Below are positions 8,923-17,935 of a stretch of 64,000 bases of DNA, in pieces; positions within the stretch are counted from its first letter, which is position 1; each line of letters starts with the position of its first letter. Origin of the DNA: Pedobacter cryoconitis (GTDB lineage: Bacteria > Bacteroidota > Bacteroidia > Sphingobacteriales > Sphingobacteriaceae); contig NZ_JACHCG010000006.1 in assembly GCF_014200595.1 (NCBI RefSeq), forward strand, positions 62,001 to 126,000, given 5' to 3'. The notes below the pieces were generated by a model. The model had not been told where the DNA came from. It made no database searches and saw only the letters and a list, made by a program, of their open reading frames with translations. Both the position numbers and the translations under genes were made by a program.

Positions 8923-10818
8923 ATGCAAATCAAATCTTTAGCCGAGTACGAGGAAACCTATAAGTTCAGTGTCGAGCATCCAGAAGAATTCTGGGCTGGT
9001 ATAGCAGATAAATTTCTGTGGAAAAAGAAATGGGATAAAGTCTTATCCTGGAATTTCACAGACCCGCAGATCAAATGGTTTGAAGGTGCGAAGCTGAACA
9101 TTACTGAAAACTGCCTTGACCGTCACCTGGAGAAAAGTGGTGACAAACCTGCAATTATCTGGGAATCGAATGATCCTGAAAAACCAAGTGTAACACTAAC
9201 CTATAAAATTCTTCATGAACAAGTATGCCGGTTTGCGAATGTGCTAAAGAAAAATGGTGTAAAAAAAGGTGACCGTATTTGTATTTATATGCCAATGGTA
9301 CCGGAACTCGCAATTGCGGTGCTGGCCTGTGCGCGTATCGGAGCAGTCCACTCTGTTATATTCGGTGGATTCTCTGCCAAATCAATTGCAGACAGAATCA
9401 ATGATTCGGCTTGTAAACTGGTGATTACTGCCGATGGATCTTTCCGTGGAAGTAAACAAATACAGCTGAAAGAAGTTATTGACGATGCGCTGATCGGATG
9501 TCCGACAGTAGAGAAAGTGATTGTGCTTACCCACACACGTACTCCTGTTTCGATGTTAAAAGGCCGTGATTTATGGTTTGAAGATGAGATTAAATTGGTA
9601 GACACGATCTGTCCTGCTGAAGAAATGGATGCAGAAGACATGTTGTTTATCTTATATACTTCAGGTTCTACCGGAAAGCCAAAAGGTGTAGTACATACTG
9701 TAGGCGGTTATATGGTTTATGCAGGTTATACTTTTGCCAACGCATTTAACTACCAGCCAGACGAAGTCTTTTTCTGTACTGCCGATATTGGCTGGATTAC
9801 CGGACATTCTTATATTGTCTACGGCCCGCTTTCGCAAGGTGCAACGACACTGATATTTGAAGGGATTCCTACCTATCCGACACCATCAAGATTGTGGGAA
9901 GTCGTAGAAAAACATAAAGTTAATATCCTTTATACTGCTCCGACTGCCATCCGTTCATTGATGAGTTTCGGTAAAGAGCCTTTAAAAGGGATAGACATGA
10001 GCACTCTGAGGGTTTTGGGATCAGTAGGAGAGCCCATCAATGAAGAGGCGTGGCATTGGTTTGATGAAGAAGTAGGCCACAAAAATTGTCCTATCGTAGA
10101 TACCTGGTGGCAAACAGAAACTGGTGGATTAATGATTTCACCGATTGCTTTTGTAACGCCATTAAAACCTGCCTGTGCAACTTTACCTTTGCCGGGTATT
10201 CAGCCCGTGCTGGTTGATGAGAACGGAAAAGAGATTGAAGGGAATGGCGTGAATGGTAACCTTTGTATTAAGTTCCCATGGCCAGGGATATTACGTACTA
10301 CTTATGGTGATCATGAAAGGTGTAAACAAACTTACTTCTCGACTTATCCTAACCTGTATTTTACTGGTGATGGTTGTATGCGCGATGAAGATGGTTATTA
10401 TAAAATTACCGGAAGGGTAGATGATGTCATCAACGTTTCGGGGCATAGAATTGGCACGGCCGAAGTCGAGAATGCAATCAATATGCATGCTGGTGTGGTA
10501 GAAAGTGCTGTTGTAGGATACCCTCATGAAGTAAAAGGACAGGGGATATATGCTTTTGTAATTTATCCGAAATTGCATGATGAGCCTGAATTAACCAAAA
10601 AAGATATTCTGCAAACAGTAACCCGTGTTATTGGTGCTATTGCAAAACCAGATAAGATTTTATTTGTGACCGGGCTGCCAAAAACACGTTCAGGAAAGAT
10701 CATGCGCAGAATACTTCGTAAGATTGCTGAAGGCGAAACTACAAACCTTGGTGATACCAGCACATTACTGGACCCGGGAGTGGTAGAAGAAATCATTGTT
10801 TCCGCGCAGCAATTGTAA
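8923..10818 (+). CDS. acs: Acetyl-coenzyme A synthetase
   Basis: AMP-forming ligase converting acetate, ATP and CoA to acetyl-CoA in the cytoplasm. The 631-residue protein has the adenylation P-loop YTSGSTGKPKGV near residue 244, the DTWWQTETGG block (A5 motif) near residue 393, the YFTGDG motif near residue 481, the GRVDDVINVSGHRIGT hinge, and the C-terminal KTRSGKIMRRILRK with the catalytic lysine that is the usual site of regulatory acetylation. Length and motif order match Acs; propionyl-CoA synthetase is less likely. Monocistronic by spacing, divergent from the rpmB operon. Confidence 0.95.
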   Translation: MQIKSLAEYEETYKFSVEHPEEFWAGIADKFLWKKKWDKVLSWNFTDPQIKWFEGAKLNITENCLDRHLEKSGDKPAIIWESNDPEKPSVTLTYKILHEQVCRFANVLKKNGVKKGDRICIYMPMVPELAIAVLACARIGAVHSVIFGGFSAKSIADRINDSACKLVITADGSFRGSKQIQLKEVIDDALIGCPTVEKVIVLTHTRTPVSMLKGRDLWFEDEIKLVDTICPAEEMDAEDMLFILYTSGSTGKPKGVVHTVGGYMVYAGYTFANAFNYQPDEVFFCTADIGWITGHSYIVYGPLSQGATTLIFEGIPTYPTPSRLWEVVEKHKVNILYTAPTAIRSLMSFGKEPLKGIDMSTLRVLGSVGEPINEEAWHWFDEEVGHKNCPIVDTWWQTETGGLMISPIAFVTPLKPACATLPLPGIQPVLVDENGKEIEGNGVNGNLCIKFPWPGILRTTYGDHERCKQTYFSTYPNLYFTGDGCMRDEDGYYKITGRVDDVINVSGHRIGTAEVENAINMHAGVVESAVVGYPHEVKGQGIYAFVIYPKLHDEPELTKKDILQTVTRVIGAIAKPDKILFVTGLPKTRSGKIMRRILRKIAEGETTNLGDTSTLLDPGVVEEIIVSAQQL

Positions 10819-10895
10819 AGATTTACGTCCTTTAAAACAATTTTCAGGCGCTGACTGTTCCTATCGAAACAATCATTAATTTAAAACATTACGCT

Positions 10896-11081
10896 ATGGA
10901 CAGTTTAGAGTTAAAAGGAAAATGGAATGAGTTGAAAGGTAAAGTAAAGCAAGCTTATGGAGACCTTACAGAAGATGACTTGAAACATGAAGAAGGTAAA
11001 GACGATGAGCTTTATGGTAAATTACAGCAAAAAACAGGTAAAACCCGTGATGAAGTCATCACCTGGTTAAAATCTTTGTAA
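10896..11081 (+). CDS. CsbD-like stress protein
   Basis: A 61-residue, highly charged, soluble protein starting [19 protein letters not shown], the CsbD-family signature (LKGKWNxLKGKVKxxYGDLT). Family members are small general stress proteins induced in stationary phase or by envelope stress; their molecular role is unknown. It stands alone 77 bases after acs and is followed by a strong hairpin terminator at 11100-11133. Confidence 0.9.
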   Translation: MDSLELKGKWNELKGKVKQAYGDLTEDDLKHEEGKDDELYGKLQQKTGKTRDEVITWLKSL

Positions 11082-11099
11082 AGATATTTTTTAAGCAAC

Positions 11100-11133
11100 A
11101 AAAGGCTCCTCAAATTTAATTGAGGAGCCTTTT
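11100..11133. terminator. Bidirectional terminator after the CsbD-like gene
   Basis: A perfect 14-bp inverted repeat (11100-11113 with 11120-11133) around a 6-base loop, with A's on the left and T's on the right. It lies between the plus-strand CsbD-like gene and the convergent minus-strand SymE-like gene, whose TAG stop begins at the very next base, so it can serve both. Confidence 0.88.
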
Positions 11134-11343
11134 CTATTTTTCCAGGTCAATAACCAACGCGTTATTGACTATGGTAATGTTTACTCTTTGATCTGGAGTG
11201 AAACCTATTTCACTAAGCCAGCGGCCTGAAAGTTTGATTTCAGGGATTATCGTTTGGCTCCGGCGATTAATTCTGAGAATGGATTGGATTTTTAAGCTTC
11301 TGCTCCATGGCAGGCTGCTTACATTCGTCTCTGATACTTGCAT
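11134..11343 (-). CDS. SymE-like protein (type I toxin family fold)
   Basis: A 69-residue protein whose C-terminal half, IPEIKLSGRWLSEIGF followed by TPDQRVNITIVNNALVI, fits the SymE toxin family pattern (PxxxLxGxWLxxAGF, then a beta-rich AbrB-like end). In E. coli SymE is an SOS-induced RNA-cleaving protein kept in check by the antisense RNA SymR; whether Bacteroidetes relatives are toxins is unknown. It stands alone between the CsbD-like gene and the M16 protease gene, transcribed toward the shared terminator. No antisense RNA promoter was recognised. The first 25 residues are not conserved-looking, so a start further downstream is possible. Confidence 0.72.
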   Translation of the reverse strand: MQVSETNVSSLPWSRSLKIQSILRINRRSQTIIPEIKLSGRWLSEIGFTPDQRVNITIVNNALVIDLEK

Positions 11344-11431
11344 AACTCTTTTGGATAAAATTTAAATACATAATGTTGGGTCATTAAATATACTTCCTTT
11401 AAGTTAATTTTTTATCTGAAGTTATAAACAA

Positions 11432-11466
11432 AACAGCCGTTTCGGATAAAATCCGGAACGGCTGTT
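11432..11466 (-). terminator. Terminator downstream of the M16 protease gene
   Basis: A 16-bp stem (11432-11447 with 11451-11466, one wobble position) closes on a 3-base loop, just downstream of the protease stop on the minus strand. The sequence that follows on that strand is T-rich (TTTGTTTATAAC). This is a good intrinsic terminator candidate. Confidence 0.8.
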
Positions 11467-11485
11467 ACAAGGAGCTGTTATCAGG

Positions 11486-14419
11486 TTAATAACCGAATAT
11501 TTGTTCCAGTGTAAGCGTATTCAGCTTACCAAATTTCTCCATATCCTGTGTTTTTACTTTTTTATCAGAAGCAACAATACAATAGTTGTATGGCTTGTTG
11601 GCTACCTGGCTAGTGTGAAAAGCTTTAATATCTGCAAAGGTTAAAGGCTGCAGACCTTTATACTCATCAATTCTCGAATCATGATCAAGGCCTAATCTCT
11701 GATCTGCATAATAATGATTGATAATTGCATTTTTAGTGATCCTTGAAGTTTCTAAAGAATTTAAAGAATTGGATCTTGAAGACTGAAAGTTTTTCTCAGA
11801 TTCAGGCAATACGTTCAATAATTCATTCATCGCACTAACAGCATCATTCATTTTATCTGCCTGACTACCTACATAAGCGATCATTGAGTTGTCTTTTTCT
11901 TTTTTATCAGGAGCAGAATAATAGGCATAAGTGGAATAAGCCAGAGCTTTAGACTCTCTGATAGTCTGGAAAACGATAGAACCCATACCACCTCCGAAAT
12001 AGCTGTTAAACAGATTGATTTTAGCCGCATCTGAAGGATTGTAAGTACCATTGTTTCTTATCCAGCGAATTTCAGATTGTACCATATCATAGTTGGCAAA
12101 ATAAACCTGGTTATCTTTATTATCGGTGTAAACAAACTGCTGGGCAGGCACTGTTTCTGTAAATACTTTAGGCAAAGCATGAACTTTTTCGATGTTTTTA
12201 GTGAACACCTCAATTGTTTCCGGACCATAATAGTTTATAGAATGTTTGGTTTCATTGATGTGGTGTAAAACATCCAGTAATTGGGCAGAAGTTAATTGTT
12301 GTACTTCCTCATTGGATAAAACAAAATTAGTAGGGTTTTTGGGGCCATACTGCGCGTAACTCATCAGGCCAGAAAGAATCGCAGACTTGTTCAGTTTAGT
12401 ATTTTCCCTTGATTTAAGGATACTGCTTTTCATCTCTTTTAATGCTTCTTCATTTGCTTTGCAGTTAGCGAACACATGTTCCACTAAATTTACAGCCTGG
12501 TCAAAATTCTCCTGAAGCCCGGTGATTTCAATCGTTGTTACATCATTTTTTACAGAGAATGAATAGTTACAAGCAATGTTATAGAACTGCTTGCTGATTT
12601 CTTCTGCCGAATATTTATCAGTACTTAAAAAGGCAAGATATTTTGCTGCATAAGGTAATAATTTGGAATTCCATGCCCCCATATCAAAACGATACGTCAG
12701 GTTGAAAATGCTGTTCTCTTTATTTTGAACAGTTACCACATCTGCGATGCCAGCTTTACCGAAATTCAGATCTTTCCTGTAATCAAGGAACCTGGCTTCA
12801 ATAGGTTTTGAAGGCGTAGCCAATAGGTTTTTAGTAAAAGCAGAAGTTTCATTCGTATTTGTTTTAACCGGGGTAATTGCTGGTTTATCTACCTTTTGAA
12901 TACTCTTATCTTCTCCTTTATGTTTCAAAATAACCACATAGTTATCCTTAAAGAATTTATTCGCAAAATCAACTATTTCTTTTTTGCTGATTTTAGCCAT
13001 ATCATCGGGATTTCTTAATGATTTATCCCATTTCGTTGCACGGTTTAAGATAAACTCATTGGTAACCGCTTCCACACGGAAATCATTCTTGTCAAATGAT
13101 TCTAACAAGCTTAATTTACTATTGGCAACGGTTGCCTTGATCAGACTTTCATCAAAATCACCTTTTTTCAATAAAGTAATCTGGTCTAATAATAATTGTT
13201 TGGCCTGATCCAGTGACTGGCCTTGTTTAGGCTGGGCAACCAAAAGGAAAGTCCCATAATCTTTCATTTGCTGATAACCCGCACCAGCATTTAATACTTT
13301 TTGCTGCTTGTTTAAATTGATGTCCATTAAACCGGCTTTACCATTGGCAAGGATGCTGGAAATTAAATCAAGCATCATGCTTTCTTTCGTATTTTCTGCA
13401 TAACCTCTGTAACCGATTCTAACCGCCTCGGCACTTGGGCCATTGATATCGGCAGTCTGAATTTTGGTTAATGGTTTTTCAGCAGCAGGATTGTATAGTT
13501 CAAGTGGTTTTGCTTTCATATAAGAGAACGACTGATCCACCTTTTTAATCATTTCATCCGCTTTAAAATCACCAGAAAGAATAACAGCCATATTATTAGG
13601 TACATAATATTTGTTATAATACTTGCGGATTTCTACCAGAGAAGGATTTTTTAAATGTTCAATTGTCCCGATAGTGGTTTGCTGTCCATAATTATGGGTA
13701 GGGTAAAGCAAATCATTCATCTTCTCACTGATTTTCCAGGAATCATTGTCAAGTCCACGGTTTTTCTCTTCATAAACAGCTTCCAGTTCTGTATGGAAAA
13801 TACGGAATACCGGGTTGCGGAAACGTTCAGCCTGTAAGGCCAGGAATTTATCTGTTGCATTAGAAGGTAAATCCTCATTGTAAACCGTTTCCTCATACCA
13901 GGTATGTGCATTCGTAGACTGTCCACCGATAGATTTCATCATTTTATCATACTCATTGGCAATAGAGTAGTTAGAAGCCTCATTGGAAGTTTTATCTATC
14001 TGGGCATAAATTTCTTTCCGTTTAGCGGGATCAGTTGTTGCGTGATATTTCTCATATAGTCCTTCTATTTTATCCAGTAAAGGTTTTTCTTTAGCATAAT
14101 CTAAAGTACCAAAACGATCAGTCCCTTTAAATAAAAGATGCTCCAGGTAATGTGCCAGTCCGGTAGAAGTACGCGGGTCGGTATTACTGCCAGCTCTTAC
14201 AGCCATGCGAAACTCAATACTAGGCTCCTTCGCATTTTCAGAAAGAATTACAGTAAGTCCATTTTGCAAAGTATAAAAACGGGATTTGGTAGGATCGTTG
14301 GTTACATACTTATAAGTATATCCACCGGAGGATGCCGTTTTCCACTCATACCCCACCTGCGCCATTAAGGACGATCCAGCAAGGATAAAGCAGGATAAGA
14401 GAAATATATTTTTTTTCAT
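11486..14419 (-). CDS. Exported M16 family zinc metallopeptidase (pitrilysin/insulinase type)
   Basis: A 977-residue protein starting at MKKNIFLLSCFILAG, a classic signal peptide cut near LMAQ. The frame stays open for another 138 codons upstream, but that stretch overlaps surE on the other strand and would bury the signal peptide, so it is rejected. The inverted zinc motif HYLEH occupies residues 90-94 (His90, Glu93, His94), and the third ligand is in the AVYEEKNRG segment near residues 214-222. A second, catalytically inactive M16 unit occupies the C-terminal half (SYFGGGMGSIVFQTIRES region), giving the full two-lobed clamshell length. Probably periplasmic, degrading peptides. Possible promoter: an exact TAnnTTTG box on the minus strand at 14437-14444. 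Flanked downstream by its own terminator. Confidence 0.9.
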   Translation of the reverse strand: MKKNIFLLSCFILAGSSLMAQVGYEWKTASSGGYTYKYVTNDPTKSRFYTLQNGLTVILSENAKEPSIEFRMAVRAGSNTDPRTSTGLAHYLEHLLFKGTDRFGTLDYAKEKPLLDKIEGLYEKYHATTDPAKRKEIYAQIDKTSNEASNYSIANEYDKMMKSIGGQSTNAHTWYEETVYNEDLPSNATDKFLALQAERFRNPVFRIFHTELEAVYEEKNRGLDNDSWKISEKMNDLLYPTHNYGQQTTIGTIEHLKNPSLVEIRKYYNKYYVPNNMAVILSGDFKADEMIKKVDQSFSYMKAKPLELYNPAAEKPLTKIQTADINGPSAEAVRIGYRGYAENTKESMMLDLISSILANGKAGLMDINLNKQQKVLNAGAGYQQMKDYGTFLLVAQPKQGQSLDQAKQLLLDQITLLKKGDFDESLIKATVANSKLSLLESFDKNDFRVEAVTNEFILNRATKWDKSLRNPDDMAKISKKEIVDFANKFFKDNYVVILKHKGEDKSIQKVDKPAITPVKTNTNETSAFTKNLLATPSKPIEARFLDYRKDLNFGKAGIADVVTVQNKENSIFNLTYRFDMGAWNSKLLPYAAKYLAFLSTDKYSAEEISKQFYNIACNYSFSVKNDVTTIEITGLQENFDQAVNLVEHVFANCKANEEALKEMKSSILKSRENTKLNKSAILSGLMSYAQYGPKNPTNFVLSNEEVQQLTSAQLLDVLHHINETKHSINYYGPETIEVFTKNIEKVHALPKVFTETVPAQQFVYTDNKDNQVYFANYDMVQSEIRWIRNNGTYNPSDAAKINLFNSYFGGGMGSIVFQTIRESKALAYSTYAYYSAPDKKEKDNSMIAYVGSQADKMNDAVSAMNELLNVLPESEKNFQSSRSNSLNSLETSRITKNAIINHYYADQRLGLDHDSRIDEYKGLQPLTFADIKAFHTSQVANKPYNYCIVASDKKVKTQDMEKFGKLNTLTLEQIFGY

Positions 14420-14501
14420 GTTTAATAAGTTATGATCAAATATACTTTTGAAATATGAGAAACTACTTATATATATCCTATAATCTTGTACTTTTACCCC
14501 C

Positions 14502-15281
14502 ATGAAGAAAGAGCAATCCAGACCCAATATTTTAGTAGTAAATGACGATGGTGTTACCGCGCCGGGTATCAGGAATCTGATTGAAGCCGTTAAGGAATTT
14601 GGTAACGTTGTTGTGGTGGCACCCGATGGACCGCAGTCCGGAATGGGACATGCAATTACCATAGGAAAGCCCTTGCGTTTTGATAGAGTATACCTGTATG
14701 AAGGCGTTGAAATGTATAAATGTTCAGGGACACCTGTAGACTGCGTAAAACTGGCAGTAAACAGGATATTTAAAGGTAAAAAACCTGACCTGTGTGTTTC
14801 AGGTATCAACCATGGATTAAACAATTCGATCAATGTTATTTATTCAGGAACGATGTCAGCTGCTATGGAAGGAGCAATTGAAGGTATTCCTTCTGTTGGT
14901 TTCTCTTTAGATGATTTCTCTGAAGAAGCTGATTTTAGTCACTGTCTTAAATTTGTTAAAACGATAGTCCGCCAGGTACTTGATCATGGTTTGCCACAAG
15001 CTACTTTGCTGAATGTTAATTTCCCTAAAGGCCCGGAGCTGAAAGGGATTAAAATTTGCAGACAGGCAAATGCAAAATGGGCAGAAGAATTTGACGAACG
15101 TAAAGACCCTTATGGCCGTCCTTACTACTGGTTGTCCGGCGTATTTCAGAATAACGATAAAGGAGAAGATACAGATGTATGGGCATTGGAGAATGGATTT
15201 GTGTCAGTTGTACCTGTACAATTTGATTTAACTGCACATCACGCTATTCCAATATTAAACTCGTGGACATTTAATGATTAA
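14502..15281 (+). CDS. surE: 5'/3'-nucleotidase SurE
   Basis: Metal-dependent phosphatase acting on nucleoside monophosphates (and short polyphosphate in some species). The 259-residue product has the metal-binding NDDG at residues 14-17 (Asp15, Asp16), SGTPVDCVKLA near residue 75, and SGINHGLNNS with conserved Ser/Asn near residue 100, followed by YSGTMSAAMEGAIEGIPSVGFS. The length fits the family. It overlaps the following small membrane-protein gene by 8 bases. SurE directly before LpxB is a frequent pairing in Bacteroidetes. Confidence 0.95.
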   Translation: MKKEQSRPNILVVNDDGVTAPGIRNLIEAVKEFGNVVVVAPDGPQSGMGHAITIGKPLRFDRVYLYEGVEMYKCSGTPVDCVKLAVNRIFKGKKPDLCVSGINHGLNNSINVIYSGTMSAAMEGAIEGIPSVGFSLDDFSEEADFSHCLKFVKTIVRQVLDHGLPQATLLNVNFPKGPELKGIKICRQANAKWAEEFDERKDPYGRPYYWLSGVFQNNDKGEDTDVWALENGFVSVVPVQFDLTAHHAIPILNSWTFND

Positions 15282-15543
15282 AAATATTAAAGACAATGTA
15301 TGGGTAGGTTTTGGAATCGGTATTTTCCTTCCGGGGGTGCTGCTTTCTATCGTGTGGTTTATTATGCACCAGATAGCCTACCTGGCCAAAGCAGATCTCT
15401 TATTGATCGGCTGTATAGCTGTGAATGCTTTGCTGCTGAAGTACTTTTTCAAGGTGAATAAAGAAAATACCGGGAGAGGCGTATTAGGTGCTACATTTAT
15501 ATGGGGAATGCTTTTCTTTTTCTATAAAATCTCACAATCATGA
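15274..15543 (+). CDS. Small membrane protein between surE and lpxB
   Basis: An 89-residue, strongly hydrophobic protein with about three predicted membrane segments: VWVGFGIGIFLPGVLLSIVWF near the start, LLLIGCIAVNALLLKYFF in the middle, and VLGATFIWGMLFFFY at the end. No known family was recognised. Its start overlaps the end of surE by 8 bases and its end overlaps the lpxB start by 4 bases (ATGA), so the three are translationally coupled. Coupling to lpxB suggests, but does not prove, a role in the inner membrane linked to lipid A synthesis. Confidence 0.8.
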   Translation: MIKNIKDNVWVGFGIGIFLPGVLLSIVWFIMHQIAYLAKADLLLIGCIAVNALLLKYFFKVNKENTGRGVLGATFIWGMLFFFYKISQS

Positions 15544-16649
15544 AATATTATCTTGTAGCCGGTGAAGCTTCCGGAGATCTCCATGGAGCTAATTTAATGA
15601 AGGCGCTGAAGGATCAGGATCCGGAAGCTGAATTCAGGTATTTCGGTGGGGATAAAATGGAAGCAGAAGGCGGGACGCTCGCAAAGCATTATGCAGAAAT
15701 GGCGTTTATGGGCTTTACAGAAGTGCTGCTTAACCTGAGAACGATATTCAGGAATTTAAAAACCTGTAAAGAGGATATCCTGGCCTATTCGCCTGATGTT
15801 TTGATCCTGATAGATTTTCCGGGCTTTAATTTAAAAATTGCTGGTTTTGGGAAAGAGAAAGGGATTAAAGTATGTTATTATATTTCTCCGAAAGTGTGGG
15901 CATGGAATCAAAAACGGGTACTCAAAATCAAAAAAGTAGTCGATAAAATGTTTTGCATCCTTCCATTCGAAGTAGAATTTTACAAAGGATGGGGGATGAA
16001 GGTAGACTATGTAGGCAATCCTTTACTGGATGAAAAAGCCTCCTTTACACCTGATCCGGATTTCCGTGCGCAGCACCAATTAAATGAGAATCATATTATC
16101 GCCCTGCTTCCGGGAAGCCGTAAACAGGAAATAGAACGGCTATTGCCAGCAATGCTTAGCGTTACTGAACAATTTCCTGATCAGCAATTTGTTGTTGCAG
16201 CGGCACCAGGATTTCCAGTGATCTATTACCAGCAGTTTATTGGTGCTAAAAATGTGAAACTGGTTTTCGGAAAGACATACGATTTGTTGAATGTCGCAAC
16301 AGCAGCTGTGGTAGCTTCAGGTACAGCAACTTTAGAAACTGCTTTATTTCATGTACCGCAAGTGGTGGTTTATAAAGGAGGAACAATTTCTATTGCGATT
16401 GCAAGAATGCTGGTGAAGATCAGATTTATATCCCTGGTCAATTTGATTATGGATAGAAAGGTAGTTACTGAACTGATTCAGGAGGATTGCAATACGGTGA
16501 ATATTACGGACGAGCTGCTCAGGCTGATTGATGGGCCGGGAAGAACGAAAATAATGGAAGATTACAGACAACTGTCTTTTATTATGGGCGAGCCCGGAGC
16601 TTCTGCCAGAACGGCATCACTGATTTCAGCATATCTGCTAAAAGGTTAA
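15540..16649 (+). CDS. lpxB: Lipid-A-disaccharide synthase
   Basis: Glycosyltransferase (GT19) that joins UDP-diacylglucosamine and lipid X to form the lipid A disaccharide at the inner membrane. The 369-residue product begins KYYLVAGEASGDLHGA, the LpxB signature, and contains DFPGFNLKIA, YYISPKVWAWNQKR near residue 118, LLPGSRKQEIERLLP near residue 192 and SGTATLETAL near residue 260 (donor-binding region). The presence confirms a lipopolysaccharide-type outer membrane. Last gene of the surE operon, followed by a bidirectional hairpin. Confidence 0.96.
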   Translation: MKYYLVAGEASGDLHGANLMKALKDQDPEAEFRYFGGDKMEAEGGTLAKHYAEMAFMGFTEVLLNLRTIFRNLKTCKEDILAYSPDVLILIDFPGFNLKIAGFGKEKGIKVCYYISPKVWAWNQKRVLKIKKVVDKMFCILPFEVEFYKGWGMKVDYVGNPLLDEKASFTPDPDFRAQHQLNENHIIALLPGSRKQEIERLLPAMLSVTEQFPDQQFVVAAAPGFPVIYYQQFIGAKNVKLVFGKTYDLLNVATAAVVASGTATLETALFHVPQVVVYKGGTISIAIARMLVKIRFISLVNLIMDRKVVTELIQEDCNTVNITDELLRLIDGPGRTKIMEDYRQLSFIMGEPGASARTASLISAYLLKG

Positions 16650-16655
16650 AACGAA

Positions 16656-16688
16656 AATATCTGCCTCGATTTTATCAGGGCAGATATT
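16656..16688. terminator. Terminator between lpxB and the receiver gene
   Basis: A 10-bp inverted repeat (16656-16665 with 16679-16688) with a 13-base loop, A-rich on the left and T-rich on the right, between convergent genes. The loop is long and the T-run interrupted, so the strength is uncertain. Confidence 0.65.
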
Positions 16689-16697
16689 CATTTTATA

Positions 16698-17069
16698 TTA
16701 AGCAGTCTTTTTGACTAATAAGTTACTGATTCTTTTAACCACATCATCCAGATCAAATGGCTTACTGATATAATCATCAGCACAAGCCTGCGTACTCATT
16801 TGTTTACTTCTTGGATTAGCAGACATGACGATAACAGGAATATGTTTAGTGAACATGTCATTTTTAAGATCATCGCAAATCTCGATTCCATTTCCATCAG
16901 GTAACATTACATCGATAATAAACAGATCAGGTAAAGAGTCTCTCAGTTTACTTTTCAGTTCACTAACTGACGAAGAAAGCTGCAATTCATAACCCTCATC
17001 CTTCAATAAATATTCAATGATATACCTGATATCACTGTCATCTTCAAGTACGTGTATCCTTTTGATCAT
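16698..17069 (-). CDS. Stand-alone response regulator receiver protein
   Basis: A 123-residue CheY-like receiver with no output domain. It shows the acidic pair Asp10-Asp11 in VLEDDSD, the phosphoacceptor Asp53 in FIIDVMLPDGNG, the conserved Ser in IVMSANP and the Lys in YISKPFDLDD. It resembles the second receiver at 21643-22002, including the identical ISKPFDLDD end block and LPDGNG loop. No histidine kinase lies beside it, so the partner is elsewhere, perhaps a phosphorelay or a hybrid kinase. Terminators flank both sides, making it a single-gene unit. Confidence 0.92.
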   Translation of the reverse strand: MIKRIHVLEDDSDIRYIIEYLLKDEGYELQLSSSVSELKSKLRDSLPDLFIIDVMLPDGNGIEICDDLKNDMFTKHIPVIVMSANPRSKQMSTQACADDYISKPFDLDDVVKRISNLLVKKTA

Positions 17070-17192
17070 AACTAATTATGTTTGGCTATTATTTGAACCA
17101 CAAGATCAACAAATAGTGTTCCATAATAGGCATAAACGGCTATGTCGGGCTAAAAATTACATAACAGTGTGTAAAACTTATTCTTCTGAAGA

Positions 17193-17229
17193 ATAAAAGG
17201 CAGATCAGCGATACCTGCCTGCCTTTTAT
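17193..17229 (-). terminator. Terminator of the hxlB-hxlA operon
   Basis: An 11-bp stem (17193-17203 with 17219-17229) lies 15 bases downstream of the hxlA stop on the minus strand. The descending arm ends in AAAAT/T-rich sequence on that strand. It separates the operon from the receiver gene. Confidence 0.75.
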
Positions 17230-17243
17230 GTAAAATATTTTAA

Positions 17244-17876
17244 TTATACAGCGTCAATTGCCTCACGTAAAGCCTTTGCAGCAGCGGCAGGATCTTCTGC
17301 ACCATAAATTGCAGCACCAGCAACCGCTACTATTGCACCTGCTTTAATCACAGCTGTAACATTGTTGATATTTACACCACCAGCAATTGAAACAGGAACA
17401 CCAGCACGCGCAGCTTCGTCAATTAAAACCTGGATAGAATATCCTTCCGTCCATTGCTCATCTAAACCTGCATGTAATTCTACAAATTCAGCACCTAATT
17501 TAGTTACTTCCTGTGCACGTTTAACACGGTCAGCTACACCAATTGTATCTACAACTATACCTTTACCATGCACCTTAGCTGCTTTAATTGCACCAGCAAT
17601 AGTTGCATCTCCCGCAGCACCCAATACAGTGACTAAATCAGCACCCGCTTTAAAAGCAATGTCCGCCTCTAATTCACCAGCATCCATTGTCTTTAAATCA
17701 GCAAATACTAATTTATCAGGGTGAGCTTGTTTCATGGCGGTAACCACTGCGATACCTTCATTTTTAATTAACGGAGTACCTAATTCAATAATATCAATAT
17801 AAGGAGCGATTTTAGCAGCTAATGCTAAAGCATCTTTTGTAGTTAATAAATCTATTGCGACTTGTAATTTTGCCAT
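17244..17876 (-). CDS. hxlA: 3-hexulose-6-phosphate synthase
   Basis: First enzyme of the ribulose monophosphate (RuMP) route, condensing formaldehyde with ribulose 5-phosphate. The 210-residue TIM-barrel protein of the OMPDC superfamily starts KLQVAIDLLTTKDALALA and has the hallmark FADLKTMDAGELEADIAFKAGAD near residues 57-79, quoted in part, with the metal and substrate Asp/Lys residues of DLKTMDAG. A phosphate-binding SIAGGVN block lies near residue 163 and VAGAAIYG near residue 186. The related decarboxylases KGPDC (ulaD/sgbH) share the fold, but the adjacent hxlB makes HPS the better call. It follows hxlB by 59 bases. Confidence 0.9.
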   Translation of the reverse strand: MAKLQVAIDLLTTKDALALAAKIAPYIDIIELGTPLIKNEGIAVVTAMKQAHPDKLVFADLKTMDAGELEADIAFKAGADLVTVLGAAGDATIAGAIKAAKVHGKGIVVDTIGVADRVKRAQEVTKLGAEFVELHAGLDEQWTEGYSIQVLIDEAARAGVPVSIAGGVNINNVTAVIKAGAIVAVAGAAIYGAEDPAAAAKALREAIDAV

Positions 17877-17935
17877 TGTAATTTGTTTTTAATTATTGTT
17901 TGTATTGCTTTAAATCGATTGTTGAGAATGGATCG

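Noticed and set aside
14420..14833. N-terminal extension of the M16 protease frame by 138 codons
   Set aside because: It overlaps surE on the opposite strand and would bury a clear signal peptide. The true start is the ATG at 14419.
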